Part shown: one piece after another, positions 62,108 through 64,000 of the stretch
Position numbering within the stretch: position 1 is the first letter of the stretch
How the letters are laid out: each line of letters begins with the position of its first letter
Assembly (NCBI RefSeq): GCF_003026215.1
Contig: NZ_PYOC01000007.1
Span: 186,001-250,000 of the forward strand
Origin: Photobacterium indicum
GTDB taxonomy: Bacteria; Pseudomonadota; Gammaproteobacteria; Enterobacterales; Vibrionaceae
Reading direction: 5' to 3'
DNA: 64,000 nt
Program-made: the position numbers and the translations under genes
The notes under the pieces: generated by a model
What the model was told of the DNA's origin: nothing
What the model saw: only the letters and a program-made list of their open reading frames with translations
Databases searched by the model: none

Positions 62108-62958
62108 AGTAACCCTCGCCCACGCATACTTTCTATTTTACTCAAAGCATCGGCAAGCGAGCCATCTTTATTAAACATTCGAACAATAATATAGGTATCA
62201 TTAAGATCGTTAATTGAAGCAAAAAATGTTTTATGTATGTGGAACACATCAACATACACTGTTTTATAGGCAACACTTTTTGGTGGTAGTATTTGAACAG
62301 CATGGTAATACTGAGAAAACTTATCGATTACGTCTTTATATTGTCGTTTTGTTAAGCTACCTCCGCGAGATGAAAAAATAACTTTCACAAACTCTCCGTC
62401 TGGATTACTGGTATAAATAATATCATTTTGATTTATCTCATAAGCATCATAGCCATTGTTTTCAGATAAATACTGATAATATCCACCAATTCCTAAGAAA
62501 ATAATGGTGAGTATGAATAGTACGATCCATAGGTAGCGACTGAATAAATGCTGATAAACTGGCTGAGGGGATTCTGCTATTTCAGACTCAGATAAAACGG
62601 GATTTTCTTTCGCCAGCTCTATCCGTATATATTGTACATCTTCAGGGCTGACTTCAAAAACATAGCCTTTTTTACGAATTGTTTTAATCAACTCCCCTTC
62701 ATCAAACTGTCTAAAGATAGAGCGTAGCTTAGACATTACATTCAAAATGGATTGTTCGTTAAGCTCTTGCTCTTCCCAAACATGTTCAACAAGTGCATCT
62801 TTCGTCACAAGTTTCGATGCGTTATCAATCAGGTAAGACAGTACATCTGCCTCTTTAGGGCTTAAACTGAATGTCTTAATCTCGCCACTTGATCCACCAT
62901 TATGGACAAGGGTATTTTTGGTGGCATTAAACTGCCAGCAGAAAAATTGTATTTGCAT
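62101..62958 (-). CDS. ToxR-like transmembrane transcriptional regulator
   Basis: A 285-residue protein: an N-terminal OmpR-type winged helix (LSPKEADVLSYLIDNASKLV, HVWEEQELNEQSILNVMSKL and IRKKGYVFEV, residues 30-103), a TM helix at about 142-164, and a periplasmic domain of about 120 residues. This is the ToxR/TcpP/CadC arrangement, which senses at the membrane and binds DNA directly. It precedes the chaperone-usher operon in the same direction, suggesting it controls that operon. No Cys pair lies in the periplasmic part, unlike ToxR of V. cholerae. Confidence 0.85.
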   Translation of the reverse strand: MQIQFFCWQFNATKNTLVHNGGSSGEIKTFSLSPKEADVLSYLIDNASKLVTKDALVEHVWEEQELNEQSILNVMSKLRSIFRQFDEGELIKTIRKKGYVFEVSPEDVQYIRIELAKENPVLSESEIAESPQPVYQHLFSRYLWIVLFILTIIFLGIGGYYQYLSENNGYDAYEINQNDIIYTSNPDGEFVKVIFSSRGGSLTKRQYKDVIDKFSQYYHAVQILPPKSVAYKTVYVDVFHIHKTFFASINDLNDTYIIVRMFNKDGSLADALSKIESMRGRGLLW

Positions 62959-63122
62959 TTATATCCACTCAGTTTACAAAAGCATGTAGCCAAGTAAGCA
63001 CATACCGAATAGAAACGGTGTTGCCTTTATACCCAAGTTTATGGGAAACATTTGAAATGAGGTAGTTATAAACACTGAATTTAGTCACCTTTCATTTTAT
63101 TTATTGCTATAGAGCATAAAAA

Positions 63123-63148
63123 AAGCAGAAAGGTGATCCTTTCTGCTT
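63123..63148 (-). terminator. Terminator of the ast genes
   Basis: AAGCAGAAAGG and CCTTTCTGCTT with a TGAT loop. The A-run at left (63116-63124) gives a T-tract on the minus strand. Confidence 0.8.
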
Positions 63149-63177
63149 CTTAATGATTAATCAGTCAATCCAAATGA

Positions 63178-64000
63178 TTATCGTTGGAACGCGTAAACAG
63201 AACCTAAATCTAAGATTTGAGTTAGCTCATCAAGTGCAGCACGAGATTCAACCACTAGCTGTGGGTCGGCAAGGTCAGCATCAGTTATCGTGTCACGATA
63301 ATGGCTATCTACCCACGAATTTAAACGATTGAACAGTATATCGTTCATTAACGTAGACTGATTGACGGCTTGAAGTTCTTGTTCATTCAGAACAACACGT
63401 AAACGTAAGCATGCCGGACCACCGCCATTTGCCATACTTTGCTTTAGGTCAAATATTTGTACTTTATCAATACCTTGCTTAGCATTAATAATCGTTTGTA
63501 CGTGCGCCCAAACTCGCTCATTATTTCGGCATTCTTCAGGCAAGGCTAATACTGTTTCACCATTTGGCATTTCAAGTAATTGAGAGTTAAACAAGTAGCT
63601 AGTCACAGCATCTTCAATGGTTACTGCACTAGTTGGAACCTCTATAACTTTAAAGTTTCCTCCAACTTTGGCGGTTAACTCGTTATACACATCTTGTTGA
63701 TTCAAAAAAGCTTGTTCATGGCAGAATAGAACGTTCTTGTTGCCCACTGCAATAACGTCATTATGAAACACACCTTGATCAATAACGTCTGGGTTTTGCT
63801 GCGCTATTACAACTTTATCACCATTTAATTGATGAAGACGCGCCACTGCTTTACATGCCTCAAAAGTATGACGTGCAGGGTATTTTTTCGGAGCTGAGTA
63901 TCGACTATCAAAAGCATGACGACCATAAACAAAAAACTCGACACCTTGCTCATCATATTGATGACAAAAACGGGTATGGTTTGCAGCGCCTTCATCACCA
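63178..64000 (-). CDS. astB: N-succinylarginine dihydrolase, partial
   Basis: The C-terminal 273 residues of AstB; the frame stays open at base 64000, so the N-terminus lies outside. Visible: [47 protein letters not shown], and the catalytic Cys in [17 protein letters not shown]. The enzyme converts N2-succinylarginine to N2-succinylornithine, ammonia and CO2 in the arginine succinyltransferase pathway. It is the last gene of an ast operon reading leftward, followed by a terminator. Confidence 0.95.
   Translation of the reverse strand, partial: GDEGAANHTRFCHQYDEQGVEFFVYGRHAFDSRYSAPKKYPARHTFEACKAVARLHQLNGDKVVIAQQNPDVIDQGVFHNDVIAVGNKNVLFCHEQAFLNQQDVYNELTAKVGGNFKVIEVPTSAVTIEDAVTSYLFNSQLLEMPNGETVLALPEECRNNERVWAHVQTIINAKQGIDKVQIFDLKQSMANGGGPACLRLRVVLNEQELQAVNQSTLMNDILFNRLNSWVDSHYRDTITDADLADPQLVVESRAALDELTQILDLGSVYAFQR

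Noticed and set aside
63028..63046. Possible sixth copy of the dispersed repeat
   Set aside because: Only TTATACCCAAGTTTATGGG matches, diverging after the first 12 bases; too weak to list as a copy.
1..64000. tRNA, rRNA, CRISPR array, integron or prophage
   Set aside because: No cloverleaf, regularly spaced direct repeats, integrase or phage structural genes were seen anywhere in the window.

Overview
The window looks like chromosomal DNA of a marine gammaproteobacterium of the Vibrionaceae, most likely Photobacterium. The assignment rests on the overall gene set: an OmpA-type porin, mrcB, gabD, the YaiL and YceI families, small Vibrio-type proteins, a ToxR/ToxS-like pair and astB. AT-rich intergenic DNA with a dispersed repeat of the type GCATCTTGAGGTnACTTGGG also fits. 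No rRNA, tRNA, CRISPR array, integrase or transposase was seen.

Layout. 1-3.5 kb: a partial lipoprotein of the RimK-associated protease family, an APH-like kinase, a small protein, a hotdog thioesterase and an M48 lipoprotein protease. 3.8-5.4 kb: a chemotaxis receptor. 5.5-17.6 kb: a respiratory island. An exported thioredoxin-like/DsbD-alpha fusion protein runs leftward, and divergently from it a nine-gene operon runs rightward. The operon encodes a dihaem cytochrome c, a NapA-family molybdoenzyme, three related four-cluster ferredoxins, two membrane polyferredoxins, a FixH-like membrane protein and a NapC/NirT cytochrome with five haem motifs. I count 17 predicted [4Fe-4S] sites and seven CxxCH haem sites. 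NapB and NapD are absent, so this is not a standard nitrate reductase operon and its substrate is unknown. It is the best candidate for an undescribed system in the window.

17.8-35.3 kb is mostly housekeeping: OmpA-like porin, FAD oxidoreductase, YSC84-like protein, mogA, gabD, a small methyltransferase, a YgjP-like peptidase, a GGDEF-EAL protein, DUF3010 and DUF3820 proteins, an FAH-family enzyme, YceI, a NUDIX hydrolase, mrcB, an unknown acidic protein and a phosphohexomutase. 35.8-48.4 kb is a complete Tad (Flp pilus) locus of 14 genes, all rightward and tightly packed, with an extra AAA+ ATPase and a tiny lipoprotein. 48.5-53 kb: YaiL, a LysR regulator divergent from an old yellow enzyme with a perfect palindrome between them, a glyoxalase-fold protein, a MarC protein and a short gene remnant. 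53.1-55 kb: a LruC-domain protein coupled to a lipoprotein. 55.4-63 kb: a chaperone-usher fimbrial operon (two pilins, usher, chaperone, tip adhesin) next to a ToxR/ToxS-like membrane regulator pair, with an orphan pilin-like mini-protein on the other side. The window ends inside astB.

Two themes stand out. One is anaerobic periplasmic electron transfer: the Nap-like island, a candidate FNR site and a periplasmic thiol-redox fusion. The other is surface attachment: two independent pilus systems plus c-di-GMP and chemotaxis proteins. All functional assignments come from reading motifs and gene order; no database search was possible.
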